DNA from: an uncultured Bacilli bacterium
GTDB lineage: Bacteria > Bacillota_I > Bacilli_A > RF39 > UBA660
NCBI GenBank assembly: GCA_944358355.1
Contig: CALVQY010000007.1
Location: forward strand, 1-46,390
Direction: 5' to 3'
Length of the DNA stretch: 46,390 nucleotides
The notes under the pieces: generated by a model
The model's input: only the letters and a program-made list of their open reading frames with translations
What the model was told of the DNA's origin: nothing
Databases searched by the model: none
Translations under genes and position numbers: made by a program
Shown: piece by piece, positions 31,467-39,804 of the stretch
Layout: every line of letters starts with the position of its first letter
Position numbering within the stretch: the first letter of the stretch is position 1

Positions 31467-32462
31467 ATGAAAAATCCTAACGGATATGGAACAGTATCTA
31501 TAATTGATAGGAAATCAAGAAGAAGAAAACCTTATCGAGTCCAAGTATTTGTTGACTGGACCGACGAAGGTAAACCTATAAAAAAGACAATAGGATATGC
31601 TAGAACAAGAGCCGAGGGTAAGCAAATGCTTGCTAAATACCATGATGAGCCATTTGACTTAGACATGAACAACGTAACTTTTGAATACCTTTTTGACAAA
31701 TGGTATGAATATAAGAAAACCACAAGAATTGGGGATAAAGCTAAAAAGAAGTATCTTTCTATAAGAAAAAAATATGACATCATAGAAAATAAAGCTTTCA
31801 ATGATATAACTAGATCTGATTTACAAATGGTAGTAGATGAAAGTGGTGTTAATGCAGATTATCAGTCTAGGATACTTAATTTATATAGACAAATGTATAA
31901 ATTCGCTAAAGGTAACAACATCAAAGTTGGTAATGATGTATCAATGTTTGTTAATATACCCGAAAGAGAAGAATCCACTATGCATAAACCTTTCACAGAC
32001 GACGAAATAAGCCTATTATGGGCTAATAGAAACGATATAATAGATTTGGTCTTGATAGATATTTACACAGGTGTAAGGCCGGGAGAATTACTTGTAATTA
32101 GCGAAATACATGATGATTACTTTGTAACTGGGTTAAAAACAGAGTCTGGGAAAAATAGAATTGTTCCTTTAAATCATAAAATAAAAGACATTTTCCACAG
32201 TTCTGTTGAAAAAGGTTTGTTAAAAAAATATAAAACTTCTGACAATTTATATCAAGCATGGAAAAAGGAATTTGAAAGATTAGGCATAGGTAGCCATACT
32301 CCTTACGACTGCAGACACACCTTTGCAACTCTAATGGATAGAGCTAAAGCAGATGAACACTCTATCAAGTTGATAATGGGACACCGAATTAATGACCTAA
32401 CAAAGAGAGTTTACACTCATAAATTAATAGAAGATTTAATCACTGAGATTAATAAAATTTAG
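31467..32462 (+). CDS. int: Tyrosine-type phage integrase
   Basis: 331 residues. N-terminal arm-binding part ('NGYGTVSIIDRKSRRRKPYR'), SAM-like core-binding domain (about 60-150), catalytic domain with Arg in 'TGVRPGELL', Lys in 'ESGKNRIVPL', 'YDCRHTFATLM' (Tyr in place of the first His of H-x-x-R), 'IMGH' and nucleophile Tyr in 'KRVYTHK'. It inserts and, with a partner, excises the prophage. The attachment site should lie just downstream. Confidence 0.93.
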   Translation: MKNPNGYGTVSIIDRKSRRRKPYRVQVFVDWTDEGKPIKKTIGYARTRAEGKQMLAKYHDEPFDLDMNNVTFEYLFDKWYEYKKTTRIGDKAKKKYLSIRKKYDIIENKAFNDITRSDLQMVVDESGVNADYQSRILNLYRQMYKFAKGNNIKVGNDVSMFVNIPEREESTMHKPFTDDEISLLWANRNDIIDLVLIDIYTGVRPGELLVISEIHDDYFVTGLKTESGKNRIVPLNHKIKDIFHSSVEKGLLKKYKTSDNLYQAWKKEFERLGIGSHTPYDCRHTFATLMDRAKADEHSIKLIMGHRINDLTKRVYTHKLIEDLITEINKI

Positions 32463-32621
32463 GGAAAATTGGTAAAAAAATGAAGAAAAAATCACAGGTT
32501 TACCACATAATACCCTCCGTTCGTTGATATACTTAGATTATATTCTCACGTACTGGTCACCATAGAAAAATCCAAGTTCTCCGTGAAAGGGGAACTTTTC
32601 TTATACTATGAGAAAAATTCC
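32463..32621. other. Right prophage boundary region (attachment site expected)
   Basis: No gene is seen. The prophage/host junction should be here, after the integrase and before the intact promoter of tRNA-Ser. A hairpin AAGTTC-TCC/GGGGAACTT with Ts (32,574-32,600) is probably a host terminator. The other attachment copy is outside the window, so the core cannot be defined. Confidence 0.5.
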
Positions 32622-32650
32622 TTGACATTTATATTTGTTTAAGGTAATAT
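32622..32650 (+). promoter_or_regulatory. Promoter of tRNA-Ser
   Basis: TTGACA, 17 bases, TAATAT, placed 44 bases before the tRNA. Confidence 0.75.
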
Positions 32651-32693
32651 TATAAATGTCTAATGACAAAGAAAAAAAGCTGAAAAGCGTTTT

Positions 32694-32784
32694 GGAGACA
32701 TACTCAAGAGGCTGAAGAGGCGCCCCTGCTAAGGGTGTAGAGCGGGCAACTGCTGCGAGGGTTCAAATCCCTCTGTCTCCGCCA
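32694..32784 (+). tRNA. tRNA-Ser (anticodon GCU)
   Basis: Acceptor GGAGACA/TGTCTCC, long variable arm typical of serine tRNAs, anticodon loop ctGCTaa, GTTCAAATCC T arm and encoded CCA. Confidence 0.95.
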
Positions 32785-32801
32785 TTGTATAAGTAGTTAA
32801 A

Positions 32802-32830
32802 AAGATCTGTTATTCACAGGTCTTTTTTGT
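32802..32830. terminator. Bidirectional terminator
   Basis: AAGATCTG and CAGGTCTT form an eight-pair stem with one wobble, followed by Ts on the plus strand and T-rich sequence on the minus strand. It serves the tRNA and the convergent gene. Confidence 0.8.
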
Positions 32831-33532
32831 TTTATTTCTTATCAAAGCTATTTCTTCACCCAAATTGTACCATTTAATCTGAACAATAAATTTATCAATC
32901 TGATTATTACGACTTTTTGCAGCAAATATCAATTTAGAAAAATGAATTGTTGATGATGGTTCATTTTTACATTCAAGTAAGAACTTAATTATTTCATCTC
33001 TAGTAATATAAGAAAAATCATCAACTGTTCCATGAATTAGGATATCAGTCTTACCTATTACAAAACGTTTAATTAATTTTACAAGCAGTTCCTCATGTTT
33101 CATAAAATACTTATTAACTTTTTTTATTTTTCTTTTTATCTTTAGTTTGTAATCAGTAAAAGTTAATTTCCTCGCTCCACTACCATTATGAGTACCATCA
33201 GCAAAGAAATATTCTAATATTATATTAATAATCTTAAGTGGTACTTTTTCTTTAGCTAAATAGTTAGTAAAGCTATAAATATATTCATTATGTACAGTAT
33301 TAGCATTTCCCATTTTAATACTTATAGATTTTTTTTCTTTACCTACTTTAATCCAAATATCTTCTTTTTCTCTATTAAGATTAACATAAGAAGTTATCAG
33401 CATATCATCATTAATATTAGAAAAGTTAGCTTGTAAAAATTCTTTAAACATAGAATTTACTTCCCTTACTTTTTTACCATTAAGGTAGTTAAAAAAGTCC
33501 CATTCATTTTGGAACCCGTAATTTTTAGTAAT
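32810..33532 (-). CDS. Unknown protein, possible nuclease fold; ATT start likely
   Basis: 240 residues from ATT 33,532, eight bases after GGAG of TAGGAGGTG. An ATG at 33,562 is upstream of that site and unlikely. 'EWDFFNYLNGKKVREVNSMF' and then 'EDIWIKVGKEKKSISIKMG' resemble the D...x-K strand pair of PD-(D/E)XK enzymes. The rest is a basic helical region and 'TDILIHGTVDDFSYITRDEI'. A lone restriction-like or defence protein beside the prophage is possible, but no family is certain. Confidence 0.5.
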   Translation of the reverse strand: MTKNYGFQNEWDFFNYLNGKKVREVNSMFKEFLQANFSNINDDMLITSYVNLNREKEDIWIKVGKEKKSISIKMGNANTVHNEYIYSFTNYLAKEKVPLKIINIILEYFFADGTHNGSGARKLTFTDYKLKIKRKIKKVNKYFMKHEELLVKLIKRFVIGKTDILIHGTVDDFSYITRDEIIKFLLECKNEPSSTIHFSKLIFAAKSRNNQIDKFIVQIKWYNLGEEIALIRNKTKKTCE

Positions 33533-33565
33533 ATTATCACCTCCTACTATAATAATTAACAATAA

Positions 33566-33598
33566 ATAAAAAAATGCTCCAAAAGTTTTCGAAGCATT
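33566..33598 (-). terminator. Terminator of the P-type ATPase gene
   Basis: AATGCT and AGCATT with an inner G-A/T-rich loop, then seven Ts on the minus strand. Confidence 0.7.
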
Positions 33599-35930
33599 AT
33601 ATTTTTAGTTTTTTAACTATCTTATCTACTAATATTTCAAATAGTTTATATAGTTCGTGAGATGCAAACATTAGGATAAAGGTTATAAATATCATTAAAT
33701 AATCAAAATGAGTGATTGAGAAAAGTGTCGTTAAATTCATAATACAGTAGATGAATAAATAGAACATTAAAGCAAAGAGAATTAAACGAACTCTATTAAA
33801 TGGTTGACATACTTTATATAAAAGAATAAATGATACATAACTAGTAATTGTTAAAGATAAGGTTGATACTTTAGCATACGTCAAACCTATAACATTTCCA
33901 AATAATGTTATTATGACAATATTTAGAACTATTACAAAAGCAGGAGGAGCAGCTTTTTTTAAGACATTGACTAAAAAATTACCTTCTACTCTATCTTTAT
34001 TAGGCTCTAAAGCTAGTATAAATGAAGGAATTCCTATCGTTACAACACTTGATAGGGTAAGTTGAACAGGAATAAAGGGGTATGACTCTTCTAAGAAAAG
34101 GAAAATAAAGGAAAGAAGTCCGGCATAGATTGTCTTAACTAAGAATAAAGATGCTGAACGTTGTAAGTTATTAATACTTCTTCTTCCTTCTAAAACAACA
34201 CTAGGCATAGAATCAAAATTAGAATCTAACAAGACTAGTTGAGAAACACTTCTTGCTGCATCTGTACCACTAGCCATAGCAATAGAACAATCAGCTTCTT
34301 TTAAAGCAAGACAATCATTAACACCATCACCTGTCATGGCAACTGTATTACCCGAATCTTTTAAGGCTTTAATTAAAATATGTTTCTCTTCAGGTTTAAC
34401 TCTACCAAAAACATCGTATTTTAAAGCTGCTTTTCTAATCTCTTCTTCACTATGTAAAGCAGATAAATCAATGGCTTTTAAATTATCCCCTACTTTAGCA
34501 CGCCTAGCAATATTTAAAACAGTATTTTTATTATCACCAGAAATAATCTTAACTTTAACCCCTTGGTCTTTAAAATATTTAATAGTAGATTCTGCTTCTT
34601 TTCTAATCTTATCTTGAAGTAAAACATAACCAAGCAATTTTTGTTTTTCATTTTTCTTATTATAATTACTATACTCTACCACCGCTACTACTCTAGCATC
34701 ACTAGTTAAGCTATCTACTTCTTCTTTATATTTCTTATAATTTTTTAACAAAAACTCAGGAGCCCCTATAAAAACAGCTTTTCCATCTTTCATTATAAGT
34801 CCAGAGCATTTAGTAGTAGAATTAAATGGCACTATTTTCTCATAATCTAAAGTGTTCTTATTATAAAAAGCATTCTTTAAAGCTTTGGCAGTAGGATTAT
34901 CATCATCAATAATATGAACTATAGTTCCAAGTAAATCTTTTAACTCTACTTTAGACATTTCTTTATCTATAACATCTTTTACTTCCATAACCCCTTCTGT
35001 AATTGTTCCTGTCTTATCAAGACAAATTACATTTACTCTTGCAAGTGTTTCAATACAGTATAAGTCTTGGACAAGAACTTTTTTCTTTGATAGTCTTATA
35101 ACACTAACGGCAAAGACTGTACTTGTTAGTAATACTAAACCTTCTGGTATCATTCCAATAAGAGCAGCAACGGTATTAACAACAGCATTTTCAAAAGTAT
35201 TATCAGGTAAAAATATCTGCCTTGCAAACAAAAGGATACCTAAAGGAACAATAACAAAAGAAATTGTTTTAACTATCTTATTTAAACTTCTCATAATTTC
35301 ACTAGATACTTCTTTAATATATTTAGTATCACTACTTATTTTAGCAGTATAATTATCATAACCAATGTGCTCTACTCTACATGTACAAGTACCACTTACA
35401 ATAAAACTACCTGATAAAAGCATATCTCCTTCTTTTTTTAATACATTTTCTTCTTCTCCTGTTATAAATGACTCATCTACTAAAACCTCTCCTTCTTTTA
35501 TAATTGAATCAACTACTATTTGATTGCCACTAGTAAATTTAACTATATCATCAAGAACAACTTCATCTAAAGACACTTCTTCTATTTTTGAATCTCTTAT
35601 TACCTTAATCTTATGTTCTGATATTACGCTTAACTTATCTATTGTATATTTAGATCTTAATTCTTGAAAAGTACTAATTAAAGTATTTAAAACAATTATA
35701 ATTATAAAGGTTAAATTTTTAAAAGAACCTACTGATATTATGGCTACAGCTAGAACAATATTAATAATATTAAATAAAGTAAAAGCATTTTCTACTATTA
35801 TTTCTTTAACACTTTTAGTTTTAACATCAGTATTAAAATTAACTAAATTATCATTATATCTTTCCTCTACTTCTTTAGTAGTTAATCCACATTTTATATC
35901 TGGATTATATCTTTTTATATTATTTTCCAT
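33597..35930 (-). CDS. P-type cation ATPase, CtpE-like
   Basis: 777 residues from ATG 35,930. Membrane pairs near the start, actuator domain ('VDESFITGEEE'), M4 motif 'GMIPEGLVLLTSTVFA', phosphorylation site 'CLDKTGTITEG', nucleotide domain, hinge 'MTGDGVNDCLALKEADCSIA', then six C-terminal membrane spans. The PEGLVLLTS form of the M4 motif is that of CtpE-type (Ca2+-linked) pumps; the ion is inferred. Divergent from the gene at 36,017. Confidence 0.9.
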   Translation of the reverse strand: MENNIKRYNPDIKCGLTTKEVEERYNDNLVNFNTDVKTKSVKEIIVENAFTLFNIINIVLAVAIISVGSFKNLTFIIIIVLNTLISTFQELRSKYTIDKLSVISEHKIKVIRDSKIEEVSLDEVVLDDIVKFTSGNQIVVDSIIKEGEVLVDESFITGEEENVLKKEGDMLLSGSFIVSGTCTCRVEHIGYDNYTAKISSDTKYIKEVSSEIMRSLNKIVKTISFVIVPLGILLFARQIFLPDNTFENAVVNTVAALIGMIPEGLVLLTSTVFAVSVIRLSKKKVLVQDLYCIETLARVNVICLDKTGTITEGVMEVKDVIDKEMSKVELKDLLGTIVHIIDDDNPTAKALKNAFYNKNTLDYEKIVPFNSTTKCSGLIMKDGKAVFIGAPEFLLKNYKKYKEEVDSLTSDARVVAVVEYSNYNKKNEKQKLLGYVLLQDKIRKEAESTIKYFKDQGVKVKIISGDNKNTVLNIARRAKVGDNLKAIDLSALHSEEEIRKAALKYDVFGRVKPEEKHILIKALKDSGNTVAMTGDGVNDCLALKEADCSIAMASGTDAARSVSQLVLLDSNFDSMPSVVLEGRRSINNLQRSASLFLVKTIYAGLLSFIFLFLEESYPFIPVQLTLSSVVTIGIPSFILALEPNKDRVEGNFLVNVLKKAAPPAFVIVLNIVIITLFGNVIGLTYAKVSTLSLTITSYVSFILLYKVCQPFNRVRLILFALMFYLFIYCIMNLTTLFSITHFDYLMIFITFILMFASHELYKLFEILVDKIVKKLKI

Positions 35931-36016
35931 AACTTCACCCGCATTTCTATTTAATAATAACATAATTTAAAAGATTTATAAACTATGTTATAATAAAGTC
36001 AATGAAGGAGGATTTT

Positions 36017-36856
36017 ATGAGAACTTTTATTAATTATTTACTCACTATTACTTTATTTATTGCTGTTATTATAACTATTTCTATTTTTACAATAGGTAAT
36101 ATAACTAGTCCTAATTCTACTAGAGAAATACTTAACAGTATTGACTATGATGTAGTAGTTAATGATTTTAAAGACACTGATTATGGTAAAGAAATTTACA
36201 ATTATGCAAATAGTTATGGAATTAGCGAAGATAGAGTTGACGCTATTCTAAAAACTGAGGACACTAAAGATTATATTAATGAAGTTTTACAGAAAGGTAT
36301 TGATGCATATTTAAATGATAATAATATTGAAATTAATGAAGAGACAAAAAAATTCATTGATAAAGCCAATGAAAAATATGAACTTAATTTAGATAATAAT
36401 GAAAAAAATGAATTAGAAACCTATGCAAACGAAGTAATTAACGATAATTTTAAATTTGTTATTAATAGTTCTACCGCTGAAAATGAATCTAATAACAATC
36501 AATTATTAATTGATATTATCAAGTTTTGTAGAGATGATAATTTACATATAACTCTTTATATAATAATTGGTGTTATTGCTTTACTATTATTTATAAGTAG
36601 TTTCAAGAAGAAGAACTTCTTAGAATATATTGGTATTGTCTCTATAACAGTTGCTATATCTACGCTTTTATTTAATGGGTTGATGGCTTTAATAAGCGAT
36701 AGAATGTCTTCTGCTGCCAATGCAAGTATAATATTAAAACCTATTACAAATAGATTCTACACGATTACATTTATTGGTATTATCATTGGAATAGTTTTAC
36801 TTATTACACAACATTTTATTAATAAACAAGTTAATAAAGAAGTTGTCCCTTTTTAG
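36017..36856 (+). CDS. Membrane protein of unknown function
   Basis: 279 residues from ATG 36,017 (AAGGAGG five bases before). One N-terminal span (about 5-27), an acidic external domain of about 150 residues rich in Asn/Asp/Glu, then three spans (about 180-200, 210-235, 250-272). TATAAT is at 35,989-35,994. No family recognised. Confidence 0.75.
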   Translation: MRTFINYLLTITLFIAVIITISIFTIGNITSPNSTREILNSIDYDVVVNDFKDTDYGKEIYNYANSYGISEDRVDAILKTEDTKDYINEVLQKGIDAYLNDNNIEINEETKKFIDKANEKYELNLDNNEKNELETYANEVINDNFKFVINSSTAENESNNNQLLIDIIKFCRDDNLHITLYIIIGVIALLLFISSFKKKNFLEYIGIVSITVAISTLLFNGLMALISDRMSSAANASIILKPITNRFYTITFIGIIIGIVLLITQHFINKQVNKEVVPF

Positions 36857-36896
36857 AAATTGTGTTATGATATGAAACATCGGGAGGAATTATACC

Positions 36897-37046
36897 ATGA
36901 TGGATACAGATAGTTTTGTAAATAATATAAATAGTAATTTCAATATTATTTCTGATAAAGAAAAAGTAAAATTAGATTTAGAACAAATAAAAAATAACAT
37001 TAGTAAATTAAAGAATATGAAAAATATGAAAAGTTTAAGTAGTTAG
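36897..37046 (+). CDS. Small charged protein
   Basis: 49 residues (MMDTDSFVNNINSNFNIISD... ending 'NMKNMKSLSS') behind GGGAGG. Helical, asparagine/lysine-rich. Probably cotranscribed with the gene before it. Confidence 0.6.
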   Translation: MMDTDSFVNNINSNFNIISDKEKVKLDLEQIKNNISKLKNMKNMKSLSS

Positions 37047-37087
37047 ATATTCTTTTTCTCGTTGCATTTTGTTGTGATATTTTGGGA

Positions 37088-37330
37088 ATGACTACTCAAA
37101 ACTTTACTCCATGGTTAATATGGACATTTATTCTTGTAGGTGTAAATATTCCTGTTGTTATCTTACCTAAGATTAAAGCTTATATTATTAAACCTGTTTT
37201 AGAAGAACAACTAAGTAATGAAAAGGGAAAACGTAAAGAATTAGAATATGTATTAGACCAATATAAGCAAGTTGAAGAAAAAAGAAAAGAAATGCTTACA
37301 GATGATAAAGAATATAAAATAAAAAGATAG
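37088..37330 (+). CDS. Small single-span membrane protein
   Basis: 80 residues from ATG 37,088; membrane helix 'WLIWTFILVGVNIPVVILP' and a charged cytoplasmic coil. Weak ribosome binding site. The 100 bases after it hold only the terminator. Confidence 0.6.
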   Translation: MTTQNFTPWLIWTFILVGVNIPVVILPKIKAYIIKPVLEEQLSNEKGKRKELEYVLDQYKQVEEKRKEMLTDDKEYKIKR

Positions 37331-37433
37331 TTGCTACTCATATGCGTAATAGTGCTAGAGAAGTTGTTTTAATAATCCTATTAAGAATTTAATAATACCA
37401 ACAGAAAATTTTGAGATAAAATTATAGTATTAG

Positions 37434-37475
37434 AGCATTTTTTGACACTTTGTAACAAAAAATGCTTTATTTTTT
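37434..37475 (+). terminator. Terminator of the 36-37.3 kb unit
   Basis: AGCATTTTTT and AAAAAATGCT, ten pairs, then a T-rich tail. Confidence 0.85.
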
Positions 37476-37513
37476 AGAGTTTATATGCTATATTATATGA
37501 GTAATCTGTTTAT

Positions 37514-37589
37514 GGGCTGTTAGCTCAGTTGGTAGAGCAACTGACTCTTAATCAGTGGGTCTAGGGTTCGAATCCCTAACAGCCCACCA
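37514..37589 (+). tRNA. tRNA-Lys (anticodon CUU)
   Basis: A normal 76-base host tRNA: acceptor GGGCTGT/ACAGCCC, anticodon loop ctCTTaa, GGTTCGAATCC T arm, encoded CCA. It reads AAG in elongation. Its body is unlike the phage CUU tRNA at 19.1 kb. Confidence 0.96.
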
Positions 37590-37602
37590 TATATAGAGAT
37601 TC

Positions 37603-37630
37603 AACTAGGTCTTTTGGCTTAGTTTTTTAT
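37603..37630 (+). terminator. Terminator of tRNA-Lys
   Basis: AACTAGG and GGCTTAGTT pair over about seven bases, followed by six Ts. Confidence 0.7.
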
Positions 37631-37998
37631 TTATACTTTTTATATTCATTTTCTATCCACATCAGTATTACTTTTACAATATAATCTACTTCTATATTAG
37701 TTAATTCTCTATTTTTAGGAATACTATACCATTTATTTAGACAACCTCTACAACAAGTTGCAGTTGCATGTTCTGCTATAAAAACAGGATGACCTCTCAT
37801 AGGTGTTTGTTTACCATCATTAGGAATAACACTTGGCTTTAATCTTTTATTTATAAAGTCATATGCATGTTCCTTAATTTTATCTAAACCTTTCTTATCA
37901 ATATATTCTATATCTTTTTCTTTAAGATGAAAACTACTTCTAAACTTTGATTTAGATAATCTATATAATAAATAATTTATATCTTGCATTAAAAACAC
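37627..37998 (-). CDS. DUF4186 family protein
   Basis: 123 residues with the family signature 'NDGKQTPMRGHPVFIAEHAT' followed by 'ATCCRGCLNKWY', and 'SKFRSSFHL' near the start. The conserved His and Cys could bind metal. Function unknown. Confidence 0.85.
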   Translation of the reverse strand: MFLMQDINYLLYRLSKSKFRSSFHLKEKDIEYIDKKGLDKIKEHAYDFINKRLKPSVIPNDGKQTPMRGHPVFIAEHATATCCRGCLNKWYSIPKNRELTNIEVDYIVKVILMWIENEYKKYK

Positions 37999-38050
37999 CT
38001 TCTTTACAAAAACAATTTCTATAATTATACTAACACATGAGGTGGTATTT

Positions 38051-38542
38051 TTGAAAGTAGTTCATCCATTAAAACCAATTTATAATAGTGAATCTAAAGT
38101 TTTAATATTAGGAAGTTTTCCTTCTATTAAATCAAGAGAAAATAATTTTTATTATGGAAATCCTAAGAATAGATTTTGGACTACTTTAGAAAAGGTCTTT
38201 AATGAAGATATTGGTAGTTCTAATCAAGATAGGGAAAAGTTTCTTTTAACTCATAAAATCGCTCTTTTTGATGTCGTATATAGTTGTAATATAACAGCAT
38301 CAAGTGATAGTAGTATTAAAGATGTTATACCTAATGATATTAAGAAAATTGTTGATGATAGTAAGATTGAAGCGATATTTACGACGGGTACTAAGGCATA
38401 TGGTTTATATAATAAATATCTTCTTAAAGATGTAGGGATAGAAGCGATTAAACTTCCATCTCCATCCCCTGCTAATTGTAAAAGAGGGATAGAAGAAGTA
38501 TTAGTTAATAGTTATAACAAAATAAAAGAATACTTAGATTAA
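38051..38542 (+). CDS. DNA-deoxyinosine glycosylase (uracil-DNA glycosylase superfamily)
   Basis: 163 residues from TTG 38,051 (GAGGTGG upstream). Motifs 'LILGSFPSIKS' (about 18-28), 'YYGNPKNRFWTTL' and 'LPSPSPAN' are those of the hypoxanthine/uracil glycosylase family. It removes deaminated bases from DNA. Divergent from the DUF4186 gene. Confidence 0.85.
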   Translation: MKVVHPLKPIYNSESKVLILGSFPSIKSRENNFYYGNPKNRFWTTLEKVFNEDIGSSNQDREKFLLTHKIALFDVVYSCNITASSDSSIKDVIPNDIKKIVDDSKIEAIFTTGTKAYGLYNKYLLKDVGIEAIKLPSPSPANCKRGIEEVLVNSYNKIKEYLD

Positions 38543-38563
38543 TTTAGTCTAAGTATTTTATTT
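38531..38563. terminator. Terminator between convergent genes
   Basis: TACTTAGA and TCTAAGTA, eight pairs overlapping the glycosylase stop, then ATTTTATTT. Confidence 0.7.
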
Positions 38564-38776
38564 AACAACTTCTTCACTATTTACAGGAAAATCAAGATTA
38601 TTAAGTAGTTCTTTAATTTTTTCACTTACTTTCTCATTTTTTAACTCTACAATAACTTCTCCAGTATTATAATCGGCTTCAACATCTTTAACTCCTTTTA
38701 TCATCTTTAAAGAGTTTTTTATTCTATTTTCACATCCTGTGCAATGCATATTAGAAACATTATATTTTATTTTCAT
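38558..38776 (-). CDS. Heavy-metal-binding (HMA) protein, CopZ-like
   Basis: 72 residues with 'MHCTGCENRIKNSLKMIKGV', the MxCxxC metal site, and the beta-alpha-beta fold of copper chaperones. A cytoplasmic copper or other soft-metal carrier is likely. No copper pump is seen in the window. AAAGGAAAAG precedes the ATG. Confidence 0.85.
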   Translation of the reverse strand: MKIKYNVSNMHCTGCENRIKNSLKMIKGVKDVEADYNTGEVIVELKNEKVSEKIKELLNNLDFPVNSEEVVK

Positions 38777-38840
38777 TATTAACTTTTCCTTTCTTTATAA
38801 TTACAAACAAAATTTCTATCAAAAAATGTATCTTGTTCGA

Positions 38841-38869
38841 TTGTTTTATAGATGCATTTATGCTATTAT
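38841..38869 (+). promoter_or_regulatory. Promoter of the toxin mRNA
   Basis: TTGTTT, 17 bases, TATTAT; start expected near 38,876. Confidence 0.6.
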
Positions 38870-38943
38870 TTAATTAGGAATACTTAGTATGGGTGTTTAT
38901 CTCCTTATTTTCCATTTTTAATGGTTAGAAAGGAGACTTGCCT

Positions 38944-39012
38944 ATGAGCAAGAAAGATTTATTAATAACGATATTATTACTAATAATAGTACTTTTAATA
39001 TTATATAAATAA
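38944..39012 (+). CDS. Small hydrophobic toxin peptide (type I toxin candidate)
   Basis: 22 residues, MSKKDLLITILLLIIVLLIL then YK: a basic start and a single membrane span, as in type I toxins that damage the membrane. The AAAGGAG site is eight bases upstream. The mRNA 5' end has GGGTGTTTAT (38,891-38,900), complementary to ATAAACACCC (39,009-39,018) at the stop, able to fold the message shut. A convergent RNA shares its terminator and leader repeats. Confidence 0.75.
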   Translation: MSKKDLLITILLLIIVLLILYK

Positions 39013-39119
39013 ACACCCTTTACATCACTGTATAAGGGTGAACTCATTTTATTGAGATAAATACCCATGATGCAAAACTAGGTATTCCTCTTTTTTATTT
39101 ATATGTAAATTTTCTTTAC
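39005..39119 (-). ncRNA. Antitoxin RNA candidate of the type I locus
   Basis: Predicted from the promoter at 39,154-39,126 to the shared terminator. It carries GGAATACCTAG and GGGTATTTATCTC (39,088-39,078 and 39,066-39,054), near copies of GGAATACTTAG and GGGTGTTTATCTC in the toxin leader (38,877-38,887 and 38,891-38,903), in the order seen in Fst/par loci. Confidence 0.7.
39014..39040. terminator. Bidirectional terminator shared by toxin and antitoxin RNAs
   Basis: CACCCTT and AAGGGTG, seven pairs, with T-rich sequence on both sides. Confidence 0.75.
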
Positions 39120-39125
39120 GTATTC

Positions 39126-39154
39126 ATCATATCATAAATATATCTTATTTTCAA
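39126..39154 (-). promoter_or_regulatory. Promoter of the antitoxin RNA
   Basis: TTGAAA, 17 bases, TATGAT on the minus strand, a better match than the toxin promoter. Confidence 0.65.
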
Positions 39155-39174
39155 CTGGCTTTTATACCTTAATT

Positions 39175-39741
39175 TTATCTTTTCATTAGATAAAATTCTT
39201 TGCCTTTTTCACTATCAGTATCATGAACCATATGATAAGAAAATATATCACTTAATCTTTTAAGAGAATTTTCTTTAAAACTCAAAGCTTTATCATTTTT
39301 ATCAGATACAAAGCCTATAAACATATTAGGAAAGTTCTTTGCACATGATAGTTTAATTATTTCTGATACTTCATTACGACTAAATTCATCCATAAATACA
39401 ACACCTGTATCAAATTCAGAAATATCTGGATATCTATAACCATGAGGTGTATATGGTAGCTTTGGTCTATGATATCTAAAATAATCATCTGCTTCTAATG
39501 TTTTAGGAACTGTTATTGTCGCATCAGCTTCAAGATAACCTAAAGCACCTTTTATATCATATTCTTCTAACTCACTATAAGTAACTTTTCTAGATAATAG
39601 AAATTGCTTATATTCTCTTAAATATTGTGACATAGAATTAGGTACAGATTGAACTAACTCTAAAGTTTGATAATAGTTTTCAGGATTAAATCCATTCGAC
39701 CTAATAAAGTCATAGAATAATTTTGAATCATTATTATTCAT
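39175..39741 (-). CDS. Conserved-looking protein of unknown function
   Basis: 188 residues from ATG 39,741 (AAGGAGG upstream). Soluble alpha/beta: 'SKLFYDFIRSNGFNPENYY', 'PKLPYTPHGYRYPDISEFD' and 'SEIIKLSCAKNFPNMFIGFV'. No catalytic motif recognised. It resembles in style the protein at 43,707-44,414. Confidence 0.7.
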   Translation of the reverse strand: MNNNDSKLFYDFIRSNGFNPENYYQTLELVQSVPNSMSQYLREYKQFLLSRKVTYSELEEYDIKGALGYLEADATITVPKTLEADDYFRYHRPKLPYTPHGYRYPDISEFDTGVVFMDEFSRNEVSEIIKLSCAKNFPNMFIGFVSDKNDKALSFKENSLKRLSDIFSYHMVHDTDSEKGKEFYLMKR

Positions 39742-39804
39742 TTTTAAATCCTCCTTCAATGAAATTGGCTATATTATATCAAAAAGTATATAATTTGTCA
39801 AAGT

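Noticed and set aside
32098..32328. Minus-strand ORF inside the integrase gene
   Set aside because: It lies over the conserved catalytic domain of the integrase and has no translation signals.
37514..37589. Host tRNA-Lys(CUU) as source of the phage CUU tRNA
   Set aside because: Apart from the anticodon, the acceptor stem, D arm and T arm differ throughout; the phage tRNA ends match an initiator instead.
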